From Bacteroides stercoris ATCC 43183 (GTDB lineage Bacteria > Bacteroidota > Bacteroidia > Bacteroidales > Bacteroidaceae), in NCBI RefSeq assembly GCF_025147325.1, contig NZ_CP102262.1:1674001-1738000 (forward strand): a stretch of 64,000 nucleotides of DNA. The letters are read 5' to 3'. Positions 54,438 through 62,751 of this stretch are shown here, in pieces. A program made the translations under genes and the position numbers. The notes beneath the pieces were generated by a model. The model made no database searches. It was not told the DNA's origin and saw nothing but the letters and a program-made list of their open reading frames with translations. Positions within the stretch are counted from its first letter, which is position 1, and the number at the start of each line of letters is the position of its first letter.

Positions 54438-56003
54438 TTAATTGAGCGGTGCGGCTGTGCACGCATTGGGGGCGCGGATGCGCATCGCACTCGATAGGGT
54501 GGGAGCAACGCGGTCTATGGCAACCGGCATGCGGATAATTTCCGGCTTTATTCCTTTGCCAAGAAGAATGAGGGGAGTGGCTATGGTGGCAGCGCGTACT
54601 ACGCGGTTGTCATTGCTGTTTTCCTGCATAACGGTCCAGCCCGGCAAGACTTCGATAATCAAGTCGCCGGAGCGGTGGCGGTGGAACCCGTTGCGTATGT
54701 GCTCCGTCTGCGGAGCCCAGGAACCCAGCAGTAATTGGTAGGCGGAATATACTTTGTTAACTCCGCTGAACTGCACCAGAAATTCTGCCGACTTTTGTTG
54801 TATTTCGGCAAGATTCAACTGCTTCTCCTCTATTAATTTATGATTGAGATATATCTGTTGATTATAAAAGCCTTCTACATATTGTCCTTCACCGTAAGTA
54901 GCCATCAGATACATGTTCAGCAAAGTGGCGCAACGGTTCAGATGGAATTCTCCTCCGGGAATACGGTAGATGCCTATGTCTGCTCCGTCCGGGTCGGCAT
55001 ATCCTGTGGACGCGATGCATAACAGTACGTTTTGCAGGCCTACTTTGCTTTCCAGCATATCCAGCAAGCGGGCGATGCTTTGGTCTAAGCGGGCGTAGGT
55101 GTCTTGCATTTCCATGGCACACTCTTGCGTGCTGCGGTGATTGTAGTTGCCTGCATAATAGGTAATTGCAAGCAAATCAGTGATGTCGTCCTTGCCGATA
55201 TTGCTTTTATCCAGCAAATCCTCTGTCACACGGTTCACTTCATCGTTGATGAGCGGGCTGGTTATCAACCGGCGGTACTTGTTGTCTTTTTCTGTTTCAA
55301 ACCTATACTTGAAAGGGATGGTGCGCCATTCGGGCAGGAATGTATAGCTTGTGATGGGGTGAAGAGGATTCCACTCCATCTCCTTGATGCGGAAGTCGGG
55401 TGATTGCCCGTCGTTGTATTGGCTCAGCCACCAGGGATACTCGCCGTAATAGGTTGTGCCGCACCATTTGCCGGTTTGATGATTCAGCCAGAATGCGCCG
55501 TTACCGCTATGTCCGGCCGAAAGGACGGCAGCATCGCGAAAGGGGGCAATGGCATATACCAGTGCGGCGTTTTTAGTGGCTATTTTAAGTTCGTCGGCAA
55601 AAGTGGAAGTCAACAGTTGGGTAGGGGCGGTGTTCTGGTCGGTATAGTTACCCATGAAAGCGGAGTCGTCTACACAATTCTTCGGACGCAGGGTTTTGGG
55701 GTCAAACCAACGTTCGGCTATGATGCCGTTCATGGACGGTGTGGTACCTGTGTAGAGAGCGGCAATGGCAGAAGCGCGGTCGGCGACATTGAAAGAATAG
55801 TCAGCCTGGCGGAATACTTTCCCTTCCCTTAACAGCCGTTTAACCCCCTTTTCTCCATACAATGACGAGAATGCTTCCATGTAGTCTGTACGCAGTTGGT
55901 CTATTGTCAACGTCACCACCAGTTTCGGAGATGGCGGCAGTGGCTGGGCTTGCAGGCTGCCGAATGTCAGTGCGAGTATGGAAGTTATCAGTCCTTTCTT
56001 CAT
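54438..56003 (-). CDS. alkaline-phosphatase-superfamily protein, probable pseudoenzyme
   Basis: The 521-residue exported protein (signal MKKGLITSILALTFGSLQA) has the overall fold marks of PafA-type alkaline phosphatases: KLVVTLTIDQLRTDY with Asp35, YTGTTPSMNGIIAERWFD, a DTYARLDQSIARLLDML helix and a final VAPTLSSAMRIRAPNA. The catalytic positions look lost. By ungapped alignment to the family pattern, the nucleophile Thr/Ser becomes Arg76, the metal-binding Asp of the SxxDxxGH region becomes Gly285 (His289 remains), and the ADHG pair becomes Ser332-Thr333. A non-catalytic or altered role is inferred. It overlaps the upstream DUF4105 gene by one base (TAATG), so translation is coupled. Confidence 0.85.
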   Translation of the reverse strand: MKKGLITSILALTFGSLQAQPLPPSPKLVVTLTIDQLRTDYMEAFSSLYGEKGVKRLLREGKVFRQADYSFNVADRASAIAALYTGTTPSMNGIIAERWFDPKTLRPKNCVDDSAFMGNYTDQNTAPTQLLTSTFADELKIATKNAALVYAIAPFRDAAVLSAGHSGNGAFWLNHQTGKWCGTTYYGEYPWWLSQYNDGQSPDFRIKEMEWNPLHPITSYTFLPEWRTIPFKYRFETEKDNKYRRLITSPLINDEVNRVTEDLLDKSNIGKDDITDLLAITYYAGNYNHRSTQECAMEMQDTYARLDQSIARLLDMLESKVGLQNVLLCIASTGYADPDGADIGIYRIPGGEFHLNRCATLLNMYLMATYGEGQYVEGFYNQQIYLNHKLIEEKQLNLAEIQQKSAEFLVQFSGVNKVYSAYQLLLGSWAPQTEHIRNGFHRHRSGDLIIEVLPGWTVMQENSNDNRVVRAATIATPLILLGKGIKPEIIRMPVAIDRVAPTLSSAMRIRAPNACTAAPLN

Positions 56004-57220
56004 TATTTCTTATCGTATGTGAGAATTAGGTTGCTTGCAGAACGTATCAGCAAACAAAGTGCCAAAGGTAACACTGCTAACGGAAATCTTTGCGGTATTA
56101 CGAGCCAAAGCAATATAAAAAGTGTTAAAACAATAAAGTTCGCCAGCATATAACGGCTTCTTTTCCTTTTTCGCACTCTGTTCAGCATACAAGGCAGGCA
56201 GAAAAGATGAAGCGGATGGAACACAAACAGCAGATAATTGGGACTGACGGCAGGATGTTGGGAGAACAAGGCAAGGAACGCCAATATACATCCCGCCGTT
56301 CCGGCGGCAAAGAACAGCGCGAAATCGATTCCCCAAAGCGTTTTCTTCCGGCGTATGCCGTAGATGGTGGCGGCTGCGGTCAGTATAAGAAGGAGCAGGG
56401 CGGTCTGCATAGGGGTGAAGCCATCGGAAGGCTGTTCCGCTTCTTCGTTGCCGGTTACTATTATTTTCTCTTCATTCAGTACCAAAGGGCGTGTTTCTCC
56501 TTCTTTGTTTACAATGCGGGCTTGGTTGAAGTACTCTTGTACATAGAAAGGTACAAACATCATCAGTCTGCGGTTGATGGTTTTGTCGGCTTGGCTGCCC
56601 ATACATAAGTCCATGCCGAAACGCGACCAGGGATGCCCCTTGCTGTATTTGTGCAGCAGGTCTCGGAAAGAAATGCCGGAATCAGTGTCTGTCATGTCGC
56701 CTGCGTATTGCAGCGTGCCGTTAATGGATTTTTCTATTAAATCGCGCGGACGTGTGGCACAGTTATCGTAAAAGAAGTTATAACGATATATCCGGTTTTC
56801 GGGGCGGTAATTCTCTTCAAGTAACATAACCAACTTTTCTTTCTCTTGTACAGTGAGATTCAGCTCTTGTTGCCAAACATCGCGTTCCAGGTAATAATAT
56901 TCTGCAGCAAAGCGTTCATAATCGGTTACTCCCAATTGGTAGTCCGTTTCACCCAAGGCAAAACGAAGGATGAAGTTGGGAGCATTGAAGTTGAATATGC
57001 CGTAATTGAATACTGCGTCAATGCCGCGGGTATAGTTTTCGTACCGTATGGCCGTATGTCCGAAAAGGGAATATATTTCTTCTCCCGAGGCACATGTCAA
57101 CAGATTGATATGTATAGAGTCCGGAATAACTCTTTTTGGTTCTTGTGCCTGCATAGTGACGACGGACAGGCTGAAGAAAAGAAAAATAAGTGAACGGAAA
57201 ACCGATGGAGATAACTTCAT
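56003..57220 (-). CDS. DUF4105 membrane protein
   Basis: This 405-residue protein has a signal peptide (FLFFSLSVVTMQAQ), a periplasmic DUF4105 domain (about 30-250) and four C-terminal membrane spans (about 270-400). The domain has ASGEEIYSLFGHTAIRY with a conserved His and FFYDNCATRPRDLIE with a conserved Cys, an arrangement like cysteine-peptidase folds. Catalysis is not established. Its stop codon overlaps the start of the alkaline-phosphatase-like gene, so the two are probably a functional pair in the envelope. A -7 element lies at 57274-57281. Confidence 0.87.
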   Translation of the reverse strand: MKLSPSVFRSLIFLFFSLSVVTMQAQEPKRVIPDSIHINLLTCASGEEIYSLFGHTAIRYENYTRGIDAVFNYGIFNFNAPNFILRFALGETDYQLGVTDYERFAAEYYYLERDVWQQELNLTVQEKEKLVMLLEENYRPENRIYRYNFFYDNCATRPRDLIEKSINGTLQYAGDMTDTDSGISFRDLLHKYSKGHPWSRFGMDLCMGSQADKTINRRLMMFVPFYVQEYFNQARIVNKEGETRPLVLNEEKIIVTGNEEAEQPSDGFTPMQTALLLLILTAAATIYGIRRKKTLWGIDFALFFAAGTAGCILAFLALFSQHPAVSPNYLLFVFHPLHLFCLPCMLNRVRKRKRSRYMLANFIVLTLFILLWLVIPQRFPLAVLPLALCLLIRSASNLILTYDKK

Positions 57221-57273
57221 TTGTCTTTTTTATTATCATTGATTTAATCAAGAGTGTATTTTGTAATTCGTTA

Positions 57274-57281
57274 CAAAGATA
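57274..57281 (-). promoter_or_regulatory. -7 promoter element for the DUF4105 operon
   Basis: TATCTTTG on the minus strand, 54 bases upstream of the DUF4105 ATG. The bases just after it (TAATTCG rev) resemble the same region of the miaA promoter. Confidence 0.55.
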
Positions 57282-57358
57282 GACTTTAAATCTTAAAACA
57301 GCAATTGTCATAGGAGAACCTTTTTCTTTTATGCATGTGGAACAAAGGAAAAAAGTGC

Positions 57359-57366
57359 TATCTTTG
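57359..57366 (+). promoter_or_regulatory. -7 promoter element for coaX operon
   Basis: TATCTTTG lies 23 bases before the coaX ATG at 57389 and would drive the envelope gene cluster that follows. Confidence 0.6.
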
Positions 57367-57388
57367 CGCCGCTTTAAATATATGCAGA

Positions 57389-58120
57389 ATGAATCTTATT
57401 ATTGATATAGGTAATACCGTTGCAAAGATAGCGGTGTTTAAAGATAAGGATATTGTAGAAATACTCTATGATTCTAATCAAACGCTTGAATGTCTGTCGG
57501 ATATATGTGCGAAATATGCTGTCGAGAAGGCAATCGTGGCTACCGTTATCGATTTGAATGAACGGGTGTTGGCACAACTGAAAAGTTTGCCCGTTTCATT
57601 GTTGTGGCTAAATGAAAAAACATTGCTTCCGGTGGAGAATCTTTACGAAACGCCCGAAACCTTGGGATATGACCGGATGGCGGCTGTGGTGGGCGCATAC
57701 GAACAGTTTCCCGGTAAGGATATTCTGGTTATAGATGCCGGGACTTGCATTACTTATGAATTTATAGATGCCGCCGGACGTTATCATGGCGGAAATATTT
57801 CGCCGGGCGTGCAGATGCGCTTTAGGGCGCTCCATGAGTTCACAGGAAGGCTTCCGCTGGTGCTTCGGGAGGGACGGCGCCTGCCGTTGGGCAGCGATAC
57901 CGATACGGCAATGCGCGAAGGAGTGCTGAAAGGTATGGAATATGAAATTTCGGGTTACATAACGGCGATGAAACATAAATATCCTGAACTTTTGGTTTTT
58001 TTAACGGGCGGCGATGATTTTTCTTTTGATACAAACTTAAAAAGTATCATCTTTGCAGACAGATTTTTAGTATTGAAAGGATTAAATAGAATTTTAAACT
58101 ATAATAATGATAGGATATAG
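57389..58120 (+). CDS. coaX: type III pantothenate kinase
   Basis: The 243-residue kinase starts at the ATG at 57389 with [17 protein letters not shown], the phosphate-1 motif of CoaX. The type III marks [26 protein letters not shown] and [19 protein letters not shown] follow, then the second nucleotide site FLTGGD. It phosphorylates pantothenate, requires a monovalent cation in studied members and is not feedback inhibited by CoA. Upstream in-frame codons were rejected because they precede the promoter element. It overlaps the next gene by 14 bases. A type II kinase lies at 37.9 kb. Confidence 0.96.
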   Translation: MNLIIDIGNTVAKIAVFKDKDIVEILYDSNQTLECLSDICAKYAVEKAIVATVIDLNERVLAQLKSLPVSLLWLNEKTLLPVENLYETPETLGYDRMAAVVGAYEQFPGKDILVIDAGTCITYEFIDAAGRYHGGNISPGVQMRFRALHEFTGRLPLVLREGRRLPLGSDTDTAMREGVLKGMEYEISGYITAMKHKYPELLVFLTGGDDFSFDTNLKSIIFADRFLVLKGLNRILNYNNDRI

Positions 58121-59369
58121 ACAAACACTCTTGGTGTTCTTGCTTATGATGTTGTCCGGAGCGGCAATCGCTCAAAATAATACGAATTCTCCCTATACAC
58201 GATACGGATACGGACAATTGGCGGACCAGGGTTCAGGTAATAGCAAAGCCATGGGTGGTATTGCATACGGATTACGGGATAAATATCAGGTGAATTTCGC
58301 TAATCCGGCATCCTATACGGCGATCGATTCGCTTACTTTTATTTTTGACGGCGGTATTTCCCTGCAAAATACGAACTTCAGTAACGGTACGATAAAGCAA
58401 AATGCCAAAAACTCCAGTTTTGACTATATTACAATGCAATTTCGTTTGGGTAAATGGGCTGCTATGAGTCTGGGATTGTTGCCTTACTCGAATGTAGGGT
58501 ATAGCATGGCGGAATACAAGGAAGATACGGATTATCCTTCCCAATCCAGCGCGTTGCAATATTATGGAGATGGCGGATTACATCAGCTATATTTGGGAGC
58601 AGGGTTTAAAGTCTTGAAAAATCTTTCTGTCGGTGCTAATATCTCATATTTTTGGGGAGATATAACGCACACAAGAGCCATAACATTTCCGGGAAATTCG
58701 TCTACTTTGCCGCTGACTACGATAACAGGTACATCTATACAAAGCTATAAGTTGGATATCGGAGCACAGTATACGCAGGTATTCGGAAAGAAACATGAAG
58801 CTACATTAGGTATAGTATTCTCGCCGGGACATGATTTGAACAACGATTCATATGTAGAGGATAGATTGGGAAATGAGAAAACGGGAACTACTGTGAATAA
58901 CAGAGATACGGTTGCCGCTTTCGGTAGTCCGATGAGTTTGGGTGTTGGTTTCAGCTATGTGTATGACAAGCGTTTGACGGTAGGGGCTGACTTTACTTTT
59001 CAAAAATGGAGTTCAGTTACTTATATGAATGAGAAAAATGCTTTCTGTAACCGTACCAAGATTGCTGTAGGCGCTGAATTTCTTCCAAACCCTATGGGAA
59101 GGAGCTACTTGGCACATGTAAAATATCGTTTGGGAGCTTACTATTCCCAACCTTATTATAAAATAAACGGTATGCGTGCCGCTGACGAATATGGGGTAAC
59201 TGCCGGTTTCGGACTTCCCATTCCGCGTACGCGTTCTGTGTTAAGCCTTTCGGCCCAGTATGTAAGAACCGAAGGCAAGACAGCCGCATTCCTGAATGAA
59301 AATACGTTGCGTATCTGTGTTGGAGTAACTTTCAATGAACGCTGGTTCTTCAAGCGGAAAGTTGATTAA
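58107..59369 (+). CDS. outer-membrane beta-barrel protein
   Basis: The 420-residue exported protein (signal [17 protein letters not shown]) begins [18 protein letters not shown] and contains [23 protein letters not shown], a motif of Bacteroidetes FadL/PorV-like outer-membrane barrels. The rest alternates aromatic and polar residues as in transmembrane beta-strands and ends in a strand ([18 protein letters not shown]). It starts within the coaX 3' end (14-base overlap), which suggests coupling. Cargo or role is unknown. The neighbouring TPR, LptC-like and CNNM genes make an envelope-biogenesis context. Confidence 0.8.
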   Translation: MIGYRQTLLVFLLMMLSGAAIAQNNTNSPYTRYGYGQLADQGSGNSKAMGGIAYGLRDKYQVNFANPASYTAIDSLTFIFDGGISLQNTNFSNGTIKQNAKNSSFDYITMQFRLGKWAAMSLGLLPYSNVGYSMAEYKEDTDYPSQSSALQYYGDGGLHQLYLGAGFKVLKNLSVGANISYFWGDITHTRAITFPGNSSTLPLTTITGTSIQSYKLDIGAQYTQVFGKKHEATLGIVFSPGHDLNNDSYVEDRLGNEKTGTTVNNRDTVAAFGSPMSLGVGFSYVYDKRLTVGADFTFQKWSSVTYMNEKNAFCNRTKIAVGAEFLPNPMGRSYLAHVKYRLGAYYSQPYYKINGMRAADEYGVTAGFGLPIPRTRSVLSLSAQYVRTEGKTAAFLNENTLRICVGVTFNERWFFKRKVD

Positions 59370-59416
59370 TGCTGAATGGTGAAAATAGACAATATAACAA
59401 CTAAAATTTAAATACA

Positions 59417-60736
59417 ATGAAAATTAAAACGCTTGTCGCTGTTTTGCTCCTTTCGGGTGGAGTAACCAGCACTTTCGCACAAAGTGATTGTAATGCCAAT
59501 AGTAGTATCTCGCATGAGGCAGTAAGAGCGAAAAACTTCAAGGATGCTTACGCTCCTTGTATGGCAGTTCTGAAAGATTGTCCGACACTGAGATATTACA
59601 CTTATACCGATGCACAGAAGATTCTTACAGGTTTGATGAGTCAGATTAAGGATCGTAATTCAGCAGAGTATAAGAAATTGTTTGATGAACTGATGGCTGT
59701 GCATGATCAGAAAATGAAGTATATTCCTGAATTTGCTTCAAAGATGAAGGGTGTACCGAGTGTTGCGTCTGCATTAGGCACAAAAGCTGTGGATTATCTG
59801 CAATATGCACCTGCTCCTGATTTGAATCAGGCTTATGCCTGGCTGAAAGAATCAGCAGAAACCGCTAAGGGTGAGTCTGATGGTGCTGTATTGCACTATT
59901 TTGTTGATGTGTCCATGCAGAAAGTAAAGGCAGATACTAATCATACAGATCAATTCTTCCAGGATTATATCAATGCTTCGCAATACGCCGATGATGCTAT
60001 TGCAGCAGAGGATAATGCAAAGAAAAAAGCTGTTTTGCAAACAATTAAGGATAATTTGGTAGCTATGTTCGTTAACAGCGGTGTAGCTGATTGTGAATCA
60101 TTGCAGAATATCTACGGTCCGAAAGTTGAAGAAAATAAGGCAGACTCTGCTTTCCTGAAGAAGACCATCACTATTCTGAAGATGATGAAGTGTAATGAAT
60201 GTGAGGCATACTTCAAAGCTTCCGATTATTTGTATCGTGTTAATCCGACTGCTGATGCAGCTGTAGGTGTAGCATATATGTACTATAAAAAAGGTGATTA
60301 TGACACTGCGGTGAAGTATTTCGATGAAGCATTGGGCATGGAAACCGATAATGCAAAGAAATCTGAAATGGCTTATGCTACCGCTGCAGCTTTGTGGCAG
60401 GCTAAGAAACTGTCTCAGGCAAGAACTTATGCCCAGAAAGCAATCAGCTTTAATGAAAACTATGGCGAACCCTATATTCTGCTGGCTCAAATGTACGGTT
60501 CAAATCCCAACTGGAGTGATGAGCCTGCATTGAACAGATGTACTTACTACGTAGTTATTGATAAACTTCAACGTGCTAAAGCCGTAGATCCGAGTGTTAC
60601 AGATAAGGTTAATGAACTGATTGCAACCTATGCACGTCATACTCCGCAGGCAAAAGACCTCTTTATGTTGGGTTACAAAGCCGGTGACCGTATTACGATT
60701 GGTGGCTGGATCGGTGAGTCTACAACCATTAGATAA
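59417..60736 (+). CDS. TPR-repeat exported protein
   Basis: This 439-residue protein has a signal peptide (LVAVLLLSGGVTSTFA) and an all-helical mature part. The C-terminal half contains TPR-like units (AAVGVAYMYYKKGDYDTAVKY, YATAAALWQAKKLSQARTYAQKA) with periodic small residues; the N-terminal half is less regular. Such proteins act as scaffolds in the periplasm or on the outer membrane. It is between the beta-barrel gene and the LptC-like gene, with 47 and 4 bases spacing, so co-transcription is likely. A specific partner cannot be named. Confidence 0.85.
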   Translation: MKIKTLVAVLLLSGGVTSTFAQSDCNANSSISHEAVRAKNFKDAYAPCMAVLKDCPTLRYYTYTDAQKILTGLMSQIKDRNSAEYKKLFDELMAVHDQKMKYIPEFASKMKGVPSVASALGTKAVDYLQYAPAPDLNQAYAWLKESAETAKGESDGAVLHYFVDVSMQKVKADTNHTDQFFQDYINASQYADDAIAAEDNAKKKAVLQTIKDNLVAMFVNSGVADCESLQNIYGPKVEENKADSAFLKKTITILKMMKCNECEAYFKASDYLYRVNPTADAAVGVAYMYYKKGDYDTAVKYFDEALGMETDNAKKSEMAYATAAALWQAKKLSQARTYAQKAISFNENYGEPYILLAQMYGSNPNWSDEPALNRCTYYVVIDKLQRAKAVDPSVTDKVNELIATYARHTPQAKDLFMLGYKAGDRITIGGWIGESTTIR

Positions 60737-60740
60737 GAAT

Positions 60741-61367
60741 ATGTCGCTACAACCTAACGTTGTCGGACATAAAAATATGAGCATAACCATTGCCCTGAGG
60801 GTGATGGTTATGCTTCTTTTATTTTCTTCCTGTTCCGGACGTAAAAAAGAGATGGGAGCTGCCATTACCGAACGTGATTCGTTGCCGGTTATGGATACTA
60901 AAGGGGTAACAACGCTGATTTCCGATTCGGGTATTACCCGTTATCGGGTCAATACGGCGGAGTGGTTGATTTACGACCGTAAGAAACCACCTTATTGGGC
61001 GTTTGAAAAAGGTATATATCTGGAAAAATTCGATTCTTTGTTCCATACTGAAGCCAGTATCAAGGCCGATACAGCTTATTACTATAATAAGAAAGAATTG
61101 TGGAAGCTGATAGGAAATGTACACATACAGAACCTGAAAGGAGAAAAATTCGATACGGAGTTGCTGTATTGGGATCAGAATAAAAAGCGTGTCTATTCCG
61201 ATCAGCGGGTGCGTATAGAACAACCCGACCAGATAATTTATGCCATTGGTTTTGAATCAAATGAGCAATTGACAAAATACCGTTTCTTCAAGACGGAAGG
61301 TATCTTTTATGTGGATGAGGACAGTGTCACCCCTTCTGATACGTTGAAAACAGACAGCATCAAATAA
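60741..61367 (+). CDS. lptC: LptC-like LPS export protein
   Basis: The 208-residue protein starts at the ATG at 60741, four bases after the TPR stop (an internal ATG at 60777 is possible). Its membrane anchor LRVMVMLLLFSSCSG may be a lipobox with Cys about residue 32. The mature part is beta-rich and follows the LptC/OstA pattern: WLIYDRKKPPYWAFEKGIYLE, IKADTAYYYNKKELWKLIGNV, QNLKGEKFDTELLYWDQ. LptC bridges the LptBFG ABC transporter to the periplasmic LptA bridge that carries lipopolysaccharide outward. Assignment rests on the beta-jellyroll pattern. Confidence 0.85.
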   Translation: MSLQPNVVGHKNMSITIALRVMVMLLLFSSCSGRKKEMGAAITERDSLPVMDTKGVTTLISDSGITRYRVNTAEWLIYDRKKPPYWAFEKGIYLEKFDSLFHTEASIKADTAYYYNKKELWKLIGNVHIQNLKGEKFDTELLYWDQNKKRVYSDQRVRIEQPDQIIYAIGFESNEQLTKYRFFKTEGIFYVDEDSVTPSDTLKTDSIK

Positions 61368-61368
61368 T

Positions 61369-62628
61369 ATGATGAGCACTATAATTTACTTATTGATAAC
61401 CATGGCTTTCTCCGCTTTTTTTTCGGGGATGGAGATTGCTTTTGTTTCCGTGGACAAACTCCGTTTTGAGATGGAGCGGAAACCGGGTATTACGTCAAGC
61501 ATCCTTTCTTGTTTCTTCCGCAATCCGAATAATTTTATTTCCACCATGCTGGTGGGAAATAATATCGCGCTGGTTATTTATGGTATCCTTATGGCACAGA
61601 TTATCGAGGTGAATCTGCTGGCGGGTATGATTGATAATCATTTTGTAATGGTGCTGGTGCAGACTATCATATCCACTCTTGTTATTCTTGTAACGGGCGA
61701 GTTTCTTCCGAAGACGCTGTTCAAGATTAACCCGAATCTGGTATTGAGGGTATTTGCTACACCTTTGTTTGTCTGCTATGTTATTCTGTTTCCCATATCA
61801 AAGTTTGCTTCCGGGCTGTCTTATCTCTTTTTGCGCTTATTTGGCATGAGGATAAATAAGGAAGCGTCCGATAAGGCATTCGGCAAAGTCGATTTGGATT
61901 ATTTCGTGCAGTCGGGTATAGAGAATGCTGCTAATGAGGAAGAGTTGGATGCGGAAGTGAAAATCTTTCAGAATGCGCTTGATTTCTCTAATATAAAAAT
62001 ACGCGATTGTATTGTTCCCCGTACGGAAGTGGTGGCAGTGGATGTGACGGCCTCGCTCGAAGACTTGAAGAACGTGTTTGTGGAGTCGGGTATCTCCAAA
62101 ATTATTGTGTACGATGGGAATATAGATAACGTAATCGGCTATATTCATTCGTCTGAAATGTTCAGAAATCCGGCGGACTGGAGAAATAATGTCAAGGAAG
62201 TACCCATTGTGCCCGAAACGATGGCGGCACATAAATTGATGAAACTTTTTATGCAACAGAAAAAAACAATTGCTGTTGTGGTAGATGAATTTGGAGGTAC
62301 ATCCGGTATTGTTTCACTGGAAGATTTGGTTGAAGAAATATTCGGGGATATTGAGGACGAGCACGACAACACTTCCTACATCTGTAAACAAATTGGCGAA
62401 CATGAATATGTACTGTCCGCACGTCTTGAAATAGAGAAGGTAAATGAAACGTTCAATCTTGAACTGCCCGAATCGGATGAATATCTTACGATAGGCGGAC
62501 TGATTCTGAACCGTTATCAAAGTTTCCCGAAACTGCATGAAGTGATAGCCGTTGACAAATATCAGTTTAAGATAATTAAGGTGACAGCCACTAAAATAGA
62601 ATTGGTACGGTTGAAAGTCACGGAATAA
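61369..62628 (+). CDS. CNNM/CorC-like CBS-domain membrane protein
   Basis: The 419-residue protein has an N-terminal DUF21/CNNM transmembrane domain with about four spans (residues 5-165, starting IIYLLITMAFSAFFSGMEIAF), two CBS domains (about 200-320, DCIVPRTEVVAVDVTA and VDEFGGTSGIVSLEDLVEE), and a C-terminal CorC_HlyC domain. CNNM-type proteins mediate or regulate Mg2+ transport; in Bacteroidetes a paralogue is linked to gliding (GldE). It follows the LptC-like gene directly by one base. The older label hemolysin is not supported by anything in the sequence. Confidence 0.92.
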   Translation: MMSTIIYLLITMAFSAFFSGMEIAFVSVDKLRFEMERKPGITSSILSCFFRNPNNFISTMLVGNNIALVIYGILMAQIIEVNLLAGMIDNHFVMVLVQTIISTLVILVTGEFLPKTLFKINPNLVLRVFATPLFVCYVILFPISKFASGLSYLFLRLFGMRINKEASDKAFGKVDLDYFVQSGIENAANEEELDAEVKIFQNALDFSNIKIRDCIVPRTEVVAVDVTASLEDLKNVFVESGISKIIVYDGNIDNVIGYIHSSEMFRNPADWRNNVKEVPIVPETMAAHKLMKLFMQQKKTIAVVVDEFGGTSGIVSLEDLVEEIFGDIEDEHDNTSYICKQIGEHEYVLSARLEIEKVNETFNLELPESDEYLTIGGLILNRYQSFPKLHEVIAVDKYQFKIIKVTATKIELVRLKVTE

Positions 62629-62751
62629 TTTCGTTTCAGCGTAAATTTTTAAAGAATAAATAGATGCGTATTAGCATTTTTTGTATCTTCGTGCGCTAAA
62701 AAGAACATTGAATAGAAAATAATAATAAACAAATAATTCATATTAACTAAA

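Noticed and set aside
54438..56003. Active alkaline phosphatase
   Set aside because: The expected nucleophile and several metal ligands are not in place, so a plain phosphatase label would overstate the evidence.
60621..60740. Upstream in-frame start for the LptC-like gene
   Set aside because: It lies inside the TPR protein coding sequence; the ATG at 60741 follows its stop codon by four bases and gives a proper membrane anchor.
61369..62628. Hemolysin
   Set aside because: The old family label for CNNM/CorC proteins; the domains point to ion transport or its regulation and nothing suggests cell lysis.
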